A DNA stretch of 48,166 nucleotides from Bacillota bacterium. GTDB taxonomy: Bacteria > Bacillota > Clostridia > Oscillospirales > Ethanoligenentaceae. The notes beneath the pieces were generated by a model that worked only from the letters and a program-made list of their open reading frames with translations, was not told the origin of the DNA and did no database searches. A program made the position numbers and the translations under genes. How positions within the stretch are numbered: position 1 is the stretch's first letter; each line of letters begins with the position of its first letter. Below are positions 21,450 to 30,911 of this stretch, one piece after another. The stretch is taken from NCBI GenBank assembly GCA_023391535.1, contig JAEWAU010000008.1:1-48166 (forward strand). The letters run 5' to 3'.

Positions 21450-23219
21450 ATGGTAAGCGATACGGTCAGCATCAAAATCAACGGATTTCCGCTTTCCGTG
21501 CCGAAGGGCTCGACCATTCTCGAGGCGGCGCGGCTGGCGGGTGTCAATATCCCCACCCTTTGTTATCTCAAAGATCTCAACGCCATCGGTGCATGCCGCA
21601 TCTGCGTGGTGGAGGTCAAGGGCGCGCGTTCGCTGGTGGCTTCGTGCGTGTACCCCGTAAACGAGGGCATGGAAGTCTTCACAAACACCGAAAAGGTGCG
21701 CAAATCCCGCAAAATGTCGCTCGAACTCATCCTCTCCACGCACAAGCGCAACTGCCTTTCGTGCGTGCGCAGCGGCAACTGCGAGCTGCAGAAGCTGAGC
21801 CACGACTACGGCTGCGACGAGGAATATTTCAAGGGCGCGATGCCCGAACCGCTTTACGACGATTCGACGGGCGTTATTGTGCGCGACAACAGCAAGTGCG
21901 TGCTGTGCCGCCGCTGCTCGGCGGCGTGCGCGCGCCAGCAGGCCGTGGGCGTTATCGGCGCCAACGACCGCGGGTTCGATACGCACATCGGCTGTGCGTT
22001 CGAGCGCCCGCTTGCCGAAGTGCCCTGCGTCTCCTGCGGGCAGTGCATTGTGGCTTGCCCCACGGGCGCGCTGCATGAAAAGGACGAAACCGAAAAGGTG
22101 TGGGCGGCGCTGGCCGACCCCACAAAGCATGTGCTCGTGAACGCCGCGCCCTCCGTGCGCGTCACCCTGGGCGAAGCCTTCGGCCTTCCCGTGGGCACCA
22201 ACGTCAAGGGCAAGATGGTCGCGGCCCTGCGCCGGCTCGGCTTCGAAAAGGTGTTCGACACCGATTTTTCGGCCGACCTCACCATTGTGGAGGAAGCGAA
22301 CGAGCTGGTGGAGCGCATCCAGAGCGGCGGCAAGCTGCCGCTGATCACCTCCTGCTCGCCCGGCTGGATCAAGTTCTGCGAATATTACTATCCCGATTTC
22401 ATCGGGAACCTCTCTTCGTGCAAATCGCCCCAGCAGATGTTCGGTGCGGTAGCAAAGACCTGGTATGCGAAAAAGATGGGGATCGACCCGAAGGACATCG
22501 TCGTCGTATCCATCATGCCCTGCACGGCCAAAAAGTTTGAATCGGGGCGCGAAGGGCAGTCCGCCTCCGGTTATCCGGATATCGACGTGGCGCTCACCAC
22601 GCGCGAGCTGGCGCGCATGATCGACCGCGCGGGCATCCAGTTCACGCAGCTGCCCGACGAGGAATTCGACATGCCCCTGGGCGCCTCCACAGGCGCGGGC
22701 GCCATCTTCGGCGCCACCGGCGGCGTGATGGAAGCCGCGCTTCGCACGGCGGCCGAAACGCTCACCGGCAAGCCGCTCGAGAAGATCGAGTTCGGCGAGG
22801 TGCGCGGCACCAGCGGCATCAAGGAAGCCGCTTACAAGATCGGCGACCTCACGCTGAAAGTCGCCGTCACGAGCGGACTTTCCAACGCCAAAAAGCTGCT
22901 CGACCGCGTGCGCGCGGGCAAAGCCGATTACCAGTTCATCGAAGTGATGGCCTGCCCGGGCGGCTGCGTCAACGGCGGCGGCCAGCCCACCCAGCCCGCC
23001 AGCGTGCGCAACACCGTGGATCTCAAAGCCATCCGCGGCGCGGCCCTTTACGCGGAGGACGAAAACCTTCCGCTGCGCAAATCGCACGAAAACCCGTCGG
23101 TCAAGGCGCTCTATGAAGAGTACCTCGGCCATCCGGGCAGCGAGGAAGCCCACCACGTGCTGCACACGCATTACGTGGCGCGCGAACGCTACGCTGTGGC
23201 GGATGCCGGGAAGAACTGA
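21450..23219 (+). CDS. hydA: Catalytic [FeFe] hydrogenase subunit HydA
   Basis: 589 residues. Domains in order: N-terminal plant-type [2Fe-2S] (CYLKDLNAIGACRICVVEV), His/Cys-ligated [4Fe-4S] (HKRNCLSCVRSGNC), two [4Fe-4S] motifs (CVLCRRCSAACARQ, CVSCGQCIVACP), the H-cluster domain with ITSCSPGWIKF (L1), IMPCTAKKFE (L2) and MACPGGCVNGGGQP (L3), and the C-terminal small-subunit-like region. It reduces protons to H2 using electrons from HydB. The TSCSPGW form of L1 is the one seen in NAD-linked multimeric hydrogenases, in contrast to TSCCPGW of monomeric enzymes. AGGAAAGGAA ribosome site. Last gene of the hydrogenase cluster; no strong terminator follows. Confidence 0.97.
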   Translation: MVSDTVSIKINGFPLSVPKGSTILEAARLAGVNIPTLCYLKDLNAIGACRICVVEVKGARSLVASCVYPVNEGMEVFTNTEKVRKSRKMSLELILSTHKRNCLSCVRSGNCELQKLSHDYGCDEEYFKGAMPEPLYDDSTGVIVRDNSKCVLCRRCSAACARQQAVGVIGANDRGFDTHIGCAFERPLAEVPCVSCGQCIVACPTGALHEKDETEKVWAALADPTKHVLVNAAPSVRVTLGEAFGLPVGTNVKGKMVAALRRLGFEKVFDTDFSADLTIVEEANELVERIQSGGKLPLITSCSPGWIKFCEYYYPDFIGNLSSCKSPQQMFGAVAKTWYAKKMGIDPKDIVVVSIMPCTAKKFESGREGQSASGYPDIDVALTTRELARMIDRAGIQFTQLPDEEFDMPLGASTGAGAIFGATGGVMEAALRTAAETLTGKPLEKIEFGEVRGTSGIKEAAYKIGDLTLKVAVTSGLSNAKKLLDRVRAGKADYQFIEVMACPGGCVNGGGQPTQPASVRNTVDLKAIRGAALYAEDENLPLRKSHENPSVKALYEEYLGHPGSEEAHHVLHTHYVARERYAVADAGKN

Positions 23220-23480
23220 GTTTTGCCGCAGGGCGATTCTATTTGATTGCAGTTTCGGTTTTTCTCCGCGGGGTGCGTTTCGCCCTTCCGTGCAGACGGC
23301 AGGGCGGAGCGCGCCCCGCGAGAGGCCGGAAATGCGATACAGATTTCCCATCCTTTTGCGTTTTGCATTTTTGTTTTTCGCTTTTCCGGTTTCCGCCGGG
23401 AAAGCGACTTTTTTTGCCCCTTCGAATTTCCAGAAACGTGAAATTTACCGGAAGCGCCGCTCCGTTTGCATCCCCGCTCG
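23220..23480. other. Intergenic region after hydA
   Basis: Contains a strong hairpin, CGCCCTTCCGT-gcag-ACGGCAGGGCG (23281-23306), without a T tract. It could be a 3' stabilising structure or a factor-assisted end of the hydrogenase transcript. Nothing else recognised. Confidence 0.45.
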
Positions 23481-23509
23481 TTTACACACCCCCTGTTTTC
23501 CGCTATAAT
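23481..23509 (+). promoter_or_regulatory. Sigma-A promoter of the DUF218 gene
   Basis: TTTACA (23481-23486), 17 bp, TATAAT (23504-23509), ~47 bp before the start codon. Confidence 0.75.
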
Positions 23510-23555
23510 AACAGGTATCGGTGTGCAATGCGGCGGATACGAAAGGGCGGGGCGG

Positions 23556-24302
23556 ATGGGTTGGCTAAAAAACGCGGCGGTCGTGGCGCTGGGCGCGGCG
23601 CTGGCCGCCTCCATGGTGCCCAATATGCGGGCGGGCGAGCTTTCGCCCACGGGAGCCTGCCTGATGATGCTGGGCTTCGGCATCTGCCTGCTCCCCGCGG
23701 TGCTGTGGGTGGTGCGGCTGGTTTCGCAAAAGCTCTACCGGATTCTGCGGGCGCTGGCGCTTTCCGTTTTTGCGGCCTGCGCCGTGGGGATGGGTACGCT
23801 GCTGGCGGTAATGCTGCCTGCCGCGCGTTCGGACGTAAGGCACATTCCCGCCGGCACCGCCGTGGTGGTGCCCGGCTGCCTGCTTCGCGGCGACGAGCCG
23901 GGGGATATGCTGCGCGACCGGCTCGACGCCGCGCTCGCTTACCTTCGGGCGGACCGGACGGCGCGCTGCGTCGTCACCGGCGGGTACTTCGGGGCGTATA
24001 CGCAGGCCGCGGTGGAGAAAGCCTATCTGGTGAGCAAGGGCGTCGAGCCCTCCCGGATTCTGGTGGACGACCGTTCCGCCACCACCTATCAGAACCTGCA
24101 AAACGCGAAGAAGCTGCTCGGAAGCGCGAAGGCCATTGCCATCGCCACCGACGGCTATCATCAGTACCGTTCGCAGTTCTACGCGCGGGAGCTTTCGCTG
24201 CTCCCTTACGCACTTACATCCAAAACGCCGGCGCGGCACATCCCGGATTCCTGGGCAAGGGAGTTTCTGGCGGTGCTCAAGGCGCGCGCCACGGGCGTTT
24301 AA
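23556..24302 (+). CDS. YdcF/SanA-like DUF218 membrane protein
   Basis: 248 residues. Two to three N-terminal membrane helices (AVVALGAALAASMV, LMMLGFGICLLPAVLWVV, FAACAVGMGTLLAVML) precede a DUF218 domain: TAVVVPGCLLRGDEPGDMLRDRLDAAL, CVVTGGYFG, EKAYLVSKGVEPSRILVDDRSATTYQNL and IATDGYHQYRS. DUF218 proteins (SanA, ElyC, YdcF) are linked to envelope maturation; the enzymatic reaction is not established. The ATG at 23556 is used, with a GGGCGGGGCGG stretch upstream. The MFS gene starts 60 bp after the stop and may be co-transcribed. Confidence 0.88.
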   Translation: MGWLKNAAVVALGAALAASMVPNMRAGELSPTGACLMMLGFGICLLPAVLWVVRLVSQKLYRILRALALSVFAACAVGMGTLLAVMLPAARSDVRHIPAGTAVVVPGCLLRGDEPGDMLRDRLDAALAYLRADRTARCVVTGGYFGAYTQAAVEKAYLVSKGVEPSRILVDDRSATTYQNLQNAKKLLGSAKAIAIATDGYHQYRSQFYARELSLLPYALTSKTPARHIPDSWAREFLAVLKARATGV

Positions 24303-24362
24303 ATTTGAAGTTTCCGCAGAAACTGCGGCGTTATTTTTCATCTGTTTCATCTGGAGGTATTT

Positions 24363-25841
24363 ATGCAATCCGTTTCCCAACCCGGCGGGCACCCCAAAAA
24401 ATGGACCGTTCTCGCCATCGCGGCGCTTTCCGTATTCATGGCCACCCTCGATTCCAGCATAGTCAACATCGCGCTCCCCGATATTTCCAAGGAAATGCAC
24501 GTTTCCATCAGCTCGGTGCAGTGGGTGGTCACATCTTATCTGCTGGCCATCTCGCTGCTGCTGCTGTTCTGGGGCAAGCTTTCGGATCTATACGGCAAAA
24601 AGCTCATTTTTTCCTCGGGCTTTCTGGTATTCGCGTTCGGCTCGCTGATGTGCGCGCTTTCGCACGCGCTGCCGTTCCTTGTGCTGGCGCGTGTGGTGCA
24701 GGCCGTGGGCGCTTCCGCCATGATGTCGCTGAGCCAGGGCATCGTCACCGCCGTGTTCCCTCCGCAGGAGCGCGGCCGTTCGCTGGGGCTGATCGGCATG
24801 ATGGTGGCGCTCGGGAGCCTTACGGGCCCGAGCCTCGGCGGGGTGCTGGTACAACTGTTCCGCTGGCAGTCTATTTTCATCATCAACATTCCCATCGGCG
24901 TCGTGGGCGGGCTGCTGTCGTTTTTGTTCATCCCAGAAATTTTCGAAACGCAGGAGGACAAACGGTTCGACCTCAAAGGTTTTGCTCTGTTCAGCCTTTC
25001 GCTGCTGTTTTTGTTCCTGGGGCTTTTGTTCGTGCAGGAAGGCGCGCTGCCGCTGTGGGCGCTGGCGCCTTCCGTGGCGCTGTTCGCGGCCTCGTTCGCG
25101 GCATTTCTGCTGCTGGAGAAGCGCTGCGCCGTCCCGCTCATCAACCTGAGGCTTTTCCGCGTGCATGAATTCTCGGGCGGCCTCGCCACGGCTTATCTCT
25201 CGTTTATCACAATCAACGCGGTGCTGCTGTTCATGCCGTTCTACCTGCAAACCTACCGCGGCTTCAGCGCGCTCACCGCGGGGCTCATCATCATGGCTTA
25301 CCCGCTCATGACGGGCCTTTGCTCGCCGCTGAGCGGCTGGCTTTCGGACCGCATCGGCTACCGGCCGCTCACGGTGGCGGGCATGGCCGTTTCCACCACG
25401 GCGCTGCTGCTGCTTTCCACGCTCGGCGCCCGCACGCCCGTGTGGGAGGTGGTGGCCCTGCTGATGCTCATGAGCCTGGGCGTGGCCACGTTCCAATCGC
25501 CCAACAACAGCAGCGTCATGGGCTCGGTTTCACGCAGGGATCTCGGCATCGCCGGCGGCGTCAACGCGCTGGCCCGCAATCTCGGCATGGTTTCCGGAAC
25601 CACGTTTTCGGTGCTGATCTTCTCGCTTGTTACGCGTGTGAGCATCGACGCGGCCTCGAACGGCGGTGCGGAAAAGGGCGTTTTCCTGCACGGCTTTACG
25701 GCCGTGATGCTCTTTTCGGCGGCGGCTGCCTTTTCGGCCTTTTTGCTGAGCGTGGGGCGCGCGGCCCTGCCTTTGCGCCGGCCGCGCGGAGGGAACGGGC
25801 CGGCTCCGGCGGAACAGTTGACAGCTCCCGATGAAAACTGA
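24363..25841 (+). CDS. DHA2-family MFS multidrug efflux transporter
   Basis: 492 residues with about 14 membrane helices, the size of EmrB/QacA-type proton antiporters. Marks: the helix-1 ATLDSSIVNIALPDI motif, the loop WGKLSDLYGKKLIF (motif A), helix-4 RVVQAVGASAMM and the antiporter motif C ALGSLTGPSLGGVL. Likely exports a hydrophobic or cationic drug-like compound; substrate not predictable. TCTGGAGGT ribosome site. No regulator gene adjoins it. The last codons overlap a consensus promoter that serves the next operon. Confidence 0.92.
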   Translation: MQSVSQPGGHPKKWTVLAIAALSVFMATLDSSIVNIALPDISKEMHVSISSVQWVVTSYLLAISLLLLFWGKLSDLYGKKLIFSSGFLVFAFGSLMCALSHALPFLVLARVVQAVGASAMMSLSQGIVTAVFPPQERGRSLGLIGMMVALGSLTGPSLGGVLVQLFRWQSIFIINIPIGVVGGLLSFLFIPEIFETQEDKRFDLKGFALFSLSLLFLFLGLLFVQEGALPLWALAPSVALFAASFAAFLLLEKRCAVPLINLRLFRVHEFSGGLATAYLSFITINAVLLFMPFYLQTYRGFSALTAGLIIMAYPLMTGLCSPLSGWLSDRIGYRPLTVAGMAVSTTALLLLSTLGARTPVWEVVALLMLMSLGVATFQSPNNSSVMGSVSRRDLGIAGGVNALARNLGMVSGTTFSVLIFSLVTRVSIDAASNGGAEKGVFLHGFTAVMLFSAAAAFSAFLLSVGRAALPLRRPRGGNGPAPAEQLTAPDEN

Positions 25842-25847
25842 TATAAT
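25818..25847 (+). promoter_or_regulatory. Consensus sigma-A promoter of the yicC-thiN operon
   Basis: TTGACA (25818-25823), 18-bp spacer, TATAAT (25842-25847), both boxes perfect. The -35 lies inside the last codons of the transporter gene. Confidence 0.85.
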
Positions 25848-25912
25848 ATTAAAATATGGTGATGCGGGCTTCGGCGGCTTTACGCGCCGGGCCCCGCAGG
25901 ACGGGGGCGGCT

Positions 25913-26788
25913 ATGGTTCGCAGCATGACGGGATATGGGCGTGCCCAGCAGACCGTCGACGGGTACGACATTCTTTTCGAGATCAAATCGGTCAACCACC
26001 GCTTTTTTGATTTTTCGGCGCGCCTGCCGAGGATATACGGTTATTTGGAAGACAGGCTCAAAAAATATCTGCAGAATGCGGTGGCGCGCGGCAAGGTGGA
26101 GGTTTTCGCAACCATCGACGCGGCGGAGGAACAGACGCAGGCGCGTCTCAACGCCCCGCTTGCGGGAAGCTACATCGTTGCCCTGCGCGCGCTCAAAGAG
26201 GAATACGGCCTTGCGGGCGACGTTTCGGTTTCCGATGCGGCGCGCCTTCCGGAAATCTTTTCGGTGGTGAAGCCGCCGGAAGACGAGGAGCGCGTGTGGG
26301 CTGCGGTGCGCGCCGTGGCGCAGGAGGCTTTGCGGCAGTTTTTGGCGATGCGCGAAGCGGAAGGGCGCCGCCTGGCGGAGGACTTAGGCGCGCGCCTGCG
26401 GCGGATTGCGAAGCTCGTGGGCCGCGTGGAGGAACGCTCTCCGCAGACGGTGGAGGAATACCGGCAGCGGTTGCTTGCGCACATGAAGGAAGTGCTCTGC
26501 GACGCGGGCGTGGACGAAGCCCGCATTTTGCAGGAGGCCGCGGTTTACGCCGATAAAGTTTCGGTAACGGAGGAAACCGTGCGCCTTCGCAGCCATATCG
26601 CGCAGTTTGAGCAGATGCTCTCGTCCGAAGAACCGGCGGGGCGCCGGATGGATTTCCTGATGCAGGAGATGAACCGCGAGGCCAACACCATCGGCTCCAA
26701 GGCGTCGGATCTCGCCATCGCGGGCGTGGTGGTGGAAATCAAATCGGAGCTTGAAAATATCCGCGAGCAGCTTCAGAATATCGAATAA
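25913..26788 (+). CDS. yicC: YicC-family endoribonuclease
   Basis: 291 residues. N-terminal MVRSMTGYGRAQ and EIKSVNHRFFDFSARLPR are diagnostic of YicC; the C-terminal DUF1732 part carries RMDFLMQEMNREANTIGSKASD. YicC proteins are metal-dependent endoribonucleases acting on RNA. The start at 25913 is chosen because MxxSMTGYG is the universal N-terminus; the 19 codons upstream are leader. It is the first gene after the consensus promoter and precedes remA-gmk-rpoZ, the standard Firmicute order. Confidence 0.94.
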   Translation: MVRSMTGYGRAQQTVDGYDILFEIKSVNHRFFDFSARLPRIYGYLEDRLKKYLQNAVARGKVEVFATIDAAEEQTQARLNAPLAGSYIVALRALKEEYGLAGDVSVSDAARLPEIFSVVKPPEDEERVWAAVRAVAQEALRQFLAMREAEGRRLAEDLGARLRRIAKLVGRVEERSPQTVEEYRQRLLAHMKEVLCDAGVDEARILQEAAVYADKVSVTEETVRLRSHIAQFEQMLSSEEPAGRRMDFLMQEMNREANTIGSKASDLAIAGVVVEIKSELENIREQLQNIE

Positions 26789-26890
26789 ACGGGCAATCCG
26801 ATGCAAAGCGGAACAGGCAAGGCGGCGGGCGGCGGCCCTTTTGGGGCGGCCGACGCAAAGCCGGCGGCGGAAAGGAATGGAAAGCGACCT

Positions 26891-27169
26891 ATGAAACTCA
26901 TCAATATCGGGTTTGGCAACATGGTTTCGGCGAACCGGCTCGTGGCAATCGTCAGCCCGGAATCAGCCCCGATCAAGCGCATCATCCAGAACGCCCGGGA
27001 CCGCGCCACACTCATCGACGCCACCTACGGCAGGCGCACGCGCGCGGTGATCATCACCGACAGCGACCATGTCATCCTCTCGGCGGTGCAGCCGGAAACG
27101 GTGGCCAACCGCTTGGCCGACCGCGACGAAGGCGGCGACGACGAGGAAGAGCTCGACGAGGAGGAATAA
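26891..27169 (+). CDS. remA: Extracellular matrix regulator RemA (DUF370)
   Basis: 92 residues. The DUF370 core (MKLINIGFGNMVSANRLVAIVSPESAPIKRI, RRTRAVIITDSDHVILSAVQPETVANRL) is complete and matches RemA, a small oligomeric DNA-binding regulator of matrix and osmoprotection genes in Bacillus. It ends in an acidic tail (GDDEEELDEEE). Located between yicC and gmk, as in many Firmicutes. The targets in this organism are unknown. Confidence 0.93.
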   Translation: MKLINIGFGNMVSANRLVAIVSPESAPIKRIIQNARDRATLIDATYGRRTRAVIITDSDHVILSAVQPETVANRLADRDEGGDDEEELDEEE

Positions 27170-27252
27170 CCGCCCGCCGCTCCGACAAGGGAGCGGAACT
27201 GCCCGGCGGGGACGCTTCGCAAAAGGATTTTGATACAGGGTGGCCTGAGAGA

Positions 27253-27906
27253 ATGAAAAAAGCGGAGAATGGGCGGCCGGCCCCGCACGCGGCGGGGGAA
27301 GGCCTTTTGATCGTCGTATCCGGCCCGTCGGGGTCCGGGAAGGGGACGGTGCTCGCGCGGCTGCTTTCGCAGCGCGAAGGGCTTTACTATTCCGTTTCCG
27401 CCACCACACGCGCGCCGCGCCCGGGCGAGCGGGACGGCAAGGATTATTACTTTCTTTCGCGCGAGGAATTTCTGCGGCGCGTGGAGGGCGGACGGATGCT
27501 CGAGCACGCCGAATACTGCGGCAATTTTTACGGTACCCCGCGCGACGCGGTGGAGGAAAACTCCCGCAAAGGGCTCGATACGATTCTGGAGATCGAGGTG
27601 CAGGGGGCGAAGCAGGTGCAGAAGGCGAGCCCCGGCTGCGTTTCGGTGTTCATCGTGCCTCCCTGCGCGGAGGAGCTGGAACGCCGCCTGCGCGGGCGCG
27701 GCACCGAAAGCGAGGACGTCATCCGCAAGAGGCTGAAGGCTTCCATCCGGGAGCTGGAGCTTGCGGGCGATTACGATTACATCGTGGTGAACGACACGGT
27801 GGAGGCCGCGGCCGCGCGGCTCGACGCCATCCTGACGGCCGAAAAATGCCGCGCCGCGCGCCTGACGCGCGGCGAATGGTATCCGCGCGGCTGCGACAAG
27901 GTCTGA
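27253..27906 (+). CDS. gmk: Guanylate kinase
   Basis: 217 residues. The P-loop GPSGSGKGTV (~residue 24) is followed by SATTRAPRPGERDGKDYYFLS (GMP-binding region) and the lid. It converts GMP to GDP with ATP. A 15-residue Pro/Ala-rich N-terminal extension precedes the usual start of the fold; a later start is not supported by a ribosome site, although the one used is also modest. Part of the remA-gmk-rpoZ block. Confidence 0.95.
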   Translation: MKKAENGRPAPHAAGEGLLIVVSGPSGSGKGTVLARLLSQREGLYYSVSATTRAPRPGERDGKDYYFLSREEFLRRVEGGRMLEHAEYCGNFYGTPRDAVEENSRKGLDTILEIEVQGAKQVQKASPGCVSVFIVPPCAEELERRLRGRGTESEDVIRKRLKASIRELELAGDYDYIVVNDTVEAAAARLDAILTAEKCRAARLTRGEWYPRGCDKV

Positions 27907-27950
27907 GCGCGGCGGCGGAAAAGGGGCCGGGCTTAAACCAAATATCCGGT

Positions 27951-28035
27951 TCGAAAGTCCTGAAATCCGCGTCAAAGGCTTTTCGCAATGGGCTTTGATG
28001 CGAATTTTTATCCAATGTTTTATCGGAGATTCGCA
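27951..28035 (+). repeat. Dispersed palindromic intergenic repeat, diverged copy D
   Basis: AAATCCGCGTCAAAGGC (27963-27979) and GCTTTGATGCGAATTTTTATCC (27992-28013) are inverted arms, followed by TTTTATCGGAGATTCGC. Words match copies A and C but the left terminal arm is poorly kept. It lies between gmk and rpoZ. Confidence 0.6.
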
Positions 28036-28105
28036 CTGCTTACCTGCGGCGGGGGAATCCGCGCGGCGGGAAATTACGTTGCCCATCGGGCAAGGAGGAG
28101 ATTTT

Positions 28106-28369
28106 ATGCAGAAGCTTTCGGTGGAAGACATCGTCAAAAACAACGAGAACTGCTATTCGTTCGTTATCGCCATCGCCAAACGGGCGCGGCAGATTTCGGA
28201 AAAGGCCAACGACGAAGAGGAGATTCTCGACGAAAAGCCCGTGCAGATCGCGGTAAGGGAATTCGTGGAGGGAAAATTCCGCATCGTGGAGCCGCCGGAG
28301 CAGCCGGAGCAAAACGAGGCGCAGCCGGAGGAAAAACCGGCGCAGGAAACGGACGGCTCCGCGGATTGA
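28106..28369 (+). CDS. rpoZ: RNA polymerase omega subunit
   Basis: 87 residues. The omega fold is seen in SVEDIVKNNENCYSFVIAIAKRARQISEKAND and EKPVQIAVREFVEGKFRIV. An acidic Pro/Glu/Gln-rich tail of ~25 residues follows, longer than the core requires. GGAGGAG ribosome site. Located between gmk and priA; coaBC, often found here, is absent. Confidence 0.92.
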   Translation: MQKLSVEDIVKNNENCYSFVIAIAKRARQISEKANDEEEILDEKPVQIAVREFVEGKFRIVEPPEQPEQNEAQPEEKPAQETDGSAD

Positions 28370-28405
28370 CGCGCCGCGCGAAACGCCGGCACGGGAGGCG
28401 CTGCC

Positions 28406-30880
28406 ATGGCCGCGGATAAAATAGCGCGCGTGGCGGTGGAGGGCGCGGCCTACAGCTACGACCGCCCCTACAGCTACCGCGTGCCGCCGGAGCTTCGGGG
28501 CGCCGCGCAGCCGGGCGCGCGCGTGGTGGTGCCGTTCGGCATGGGGAACGGGCGCCGGCAGGGCATCCTGCTCGCGCTGGAAGACGATGCCGGCGGGGAA
28601 GCGGGGCACTGCAAGCCCCTGCTTGAGGTGGCGGATAAAATCCCGCTTATTTCCCCCGCGCTGCTGCGCCTCGGGTTCTGGCTCAAGGAGCGCACATACT
28701 GCACGCTGTACGAGGCTCTCAGGCTCATGCTGCCTGCGGGCCTTCATTTGCAGGTGACAAAGCTCTACCGGCTGAGCGCGCCGCTGCCGCCCGAAACGCT
28801 GGCCCTGCTGCCGGAGGAATCCCGCCGCGTGGCGGTTTGCCTCGCCTCGGCGCGCGCGCCCATGCCGCGCGAGGCGCTGCTGCGCAAGGCAGGGCTTCCG
28901 CCCAAATCCCAGCTGCCGGAGCAGCTCGAAGCGCAGGGCCTGCTTTCGTGCGAGGACGGCGTGCTCGACCACTCGCCGGAAGCCACCGAGCGCATGGTGC
29001 GCCCGGCGCTGCCCGAGGACGAGGCCGCCGCCCTGCTCGCCGACCCGCACGGCCTTACGAAAAAGCAGAAAAGCGTGCTCAAAACCGTGATGGACGCGGG
29101 CACCGCCACGGTGCGCGAGATCGCGTATTTTTCCGGCGCCTCGGCCGCCGTGGTGACGGCGCTGGTAAAAAAAGGCGTGCTGGAGCAATACGAAAAGCGC
29201 GTGTTCCGCGAGCCGTACCGCGCCGCCGCGCGCTCCGGGGAACCCGAAACGCTTTCCCCCGCGCAGGAGCGGGCGTTTCGCCCGCTCGCGGAATTGGCGG
29301 CGCAGCCGCAGGCGCGCGCCGCCTTGCTCCACGGCGTCACGGGCAGCGGCAAAACCCTCATCTATATGAAGCTCATCGAGCAGATGCGCGCCCGGGGCCG
29401 CACCGCCATCGTGCTTGTGCCCGAAATCTCGCTCACCCCGCAGGCGGTGGCGCGGTTTTACGCGCGCTTCGGGCGCGACGTGGCCGTGCTTCACAGCGGG
29501 CTTTCGCTGGGCGAGCGGCTCGACGAATGGCAGCGCCTCAAGGACGGCCGGGCGGGCATCGCCGTGGGCACGCGGTCGGCGGTGTTCGCGCCGCTTTCGA
29601 ACCTCGGGCTGATCATCGTCGACGAGGAGCAGGAATACACCTACAAATCCGAATCCTCCCCGCGCTACCACGCGCGCGACGTGGCGCGCTTCCGCTGCGC
29701 GGACGAGGGGGCGCTTTTGCTGCTCGCCTCCGCCACGCCCTCGCTCGAAAGCTTTTACGCCGCCGCGAAGGGCCGCTACCGCCTGGTGCGCCTTTCCGAG
29801 CGCTACGGCGAGGCCGTGCTGCCGCGCGTGCTGCTCGTGGATATGAAACAGGAGCTGCTGCGCGGCAACGAGGGCCCGATCAGCGAGCCGCTGGCGCAGG
29901 AGCTTGCGAAAAACCTCAAGGACGGCGCGCAGTCGATCCTGCTGCTCAACCGCCGGGGCTACAACACCTTCGTGGGCTGCGCGCAGTGCGGGCATGTGCT
30001 CACCTGCCCCAACTGCAGCATCGCGCTCACCTACCACGCGGCCAACGGGCGGCTCATGTGCCATTACTGCGGGTACAGCAGCCCTTTGCTGCGCCAGTGC
30101 CCCGCTTGCGGCGGCGCTTTCCTGCATTACGCGGGCACCGGCACGCAGAAGGCCGAGGAGGCCGTGGCGGAGCTGTTCCCGCGGGCGCGCATCCTGCGCA
30201 TGGATACGGACACCACCTTCGGCCGCTATTCCCACGAAAAAATTCTTGAAGAATTCGGCAGCGGGCGGTATGATATACTAATCGGGACCCAGATGGTGGC
30301 CAAAGGGCTGGATTTCCCCAACGTGACGCTGGTGGGCGTGCTTTCGGCGGACAATGCGCTTTATATGGACGATTTCCGCGCGCCGGAGCGCACGTTCTCG
30401 CTGCTCACCCAGGTGGTGGGGCGCGCCGGGCGGGGAGAGCGGCCCGGGCGTGCCGTCATCCAGACGCAGACGCCCGAAAACGAGGTGCTGCGGCTTGCCG
30501 CCGCGCAGGATTACGACGCGTTCTACGAGAAGGAGATCGCCCTGCGCCGGGAGCTGCTGTACCCGCCCTTCTGCGACATCTGCGAGATCGGCTTCACCGG
30601 CACCGAGGAGCGCGCGGTGCAGGCCGCGGCGGCGGATTTTTTCACGCGGCTGCGCGCGGCGGTGCTGACGCAGAGCGGTATTCCGGTGCGCGTGATGGGT
30701 CCTTCCCCGGCGGGCGTGCTGCGCGTGGCCGGGCGCTACCGGTACCGCATCCTCGTCAAGTGCCGGGCGGATAAGCGCTTCCGCGCGCTGCTTTCCACGC
30801 TGCTCGCGCAAAGCGGCGAGCAGCCGCTTTACCGCAAGGTGAGCCTGTTTGCGGATATGAATCCGCTCGACCTGCTGTGA
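28406..30880 (+). CDS. priA: Primosomal replication restart helicase PriA
   Basis: 824 residues. The N-terminal DNA-binding domain (VAVEGAAYSYDRPYSYRVP) is followed by a helicase core with Walker A GVTGSGKT, Walker B in IIVDEEQEYTYKSE (DEEQ rather than the enterobacterial DEEH), ASATPSLES, and a zinc-binding insertion with paired Cys (CAQCGHVLTCPNC, CHYCGYSSPLLRQCPAC). The C-terminal motifs GTQMVAKGLDFPNVTLV and QVVGRAGRGERPG complete it. PriA reloads the replisome at stalled forks. 37 bp downstream of rpoZ in the same operon. Confidence 0.96.
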   Translation: MAADKIARVAVEGAAYSYDRPYSYRVPPELRGAAQPGARVVVPFGMGNGRRQGILLALEDDAGGEAGHCKPLLEVADKIPLISPALLRLGFWLKERTYCTLYEALRLMLPAGLHLQVTKLYRLSAPLPPETLALLPEESRRVAVCLASARAPMPREALLRKAGLPPKSQLPEQLEAQGLLSCEDGVLDHSPEATERMVRPALPEDEAAALLADPHGLTKKQKSVLKTVMDAGTATVREIAYFSGASAAVVTALVKKGVLEQYEKRVFREPYRAAARSGEPETLSPAQERAFRPLAELAAQPQARAALLHGVTGSGKTLIYMKLIEQMRARGRTAIVLVPEISLTPQAVARFYARFGRDVAVLHSGLSLGERLDEWQRLKDGRAGIAVGTRSAVFAPLSNLGLIIVDEEQEYTYKSESSPRYHARDVARFRCADEGALLLLASATPSLESFYAAAKGRYRLVRLSERYGEAVLPRVLLVDMKQELLRGNEGPISEPLAQELAKNLKDGAQSILLLNRRGYNTFVGCAQCGHVLTCPNCSIALTYHAANGRLMCHYCGYSSPLLRQCPACGGAFLHYAGTGTQKAEEAVAELFPRARILRMDTDTTFGRYSHEKILEEFGSGRYDILIGTQMVAKGLDFPNVTLVGVLSADNALYMDDFRAPERTFSLLTQVVGRAGRGERPGRAVIQTQTPENEVLRLAAAQDYDAFYEKEIALRRELLYPPFCDICEIGFTGTEERAVQAAAADFFTRLRAAVLTQSGIPVRVMGPSPAGVLRVAGRYRYRILVKCRADKRFRALLSTLLAQSGEQPLYRKVSLFADMNPLDLL

Positions 30881-30911
30881 GGCCCCGCTTTTCACACATT
30901 CCGTTTTAAAA

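Noticed and set aside
20958..23351. 797-codon open frame antisense to hydA and the end of hydB
   Set aside because: Shadow of high-GC coding sequence; no domain, no ribosome site, and the opposite strand encodes complete hydrogenase subunits.
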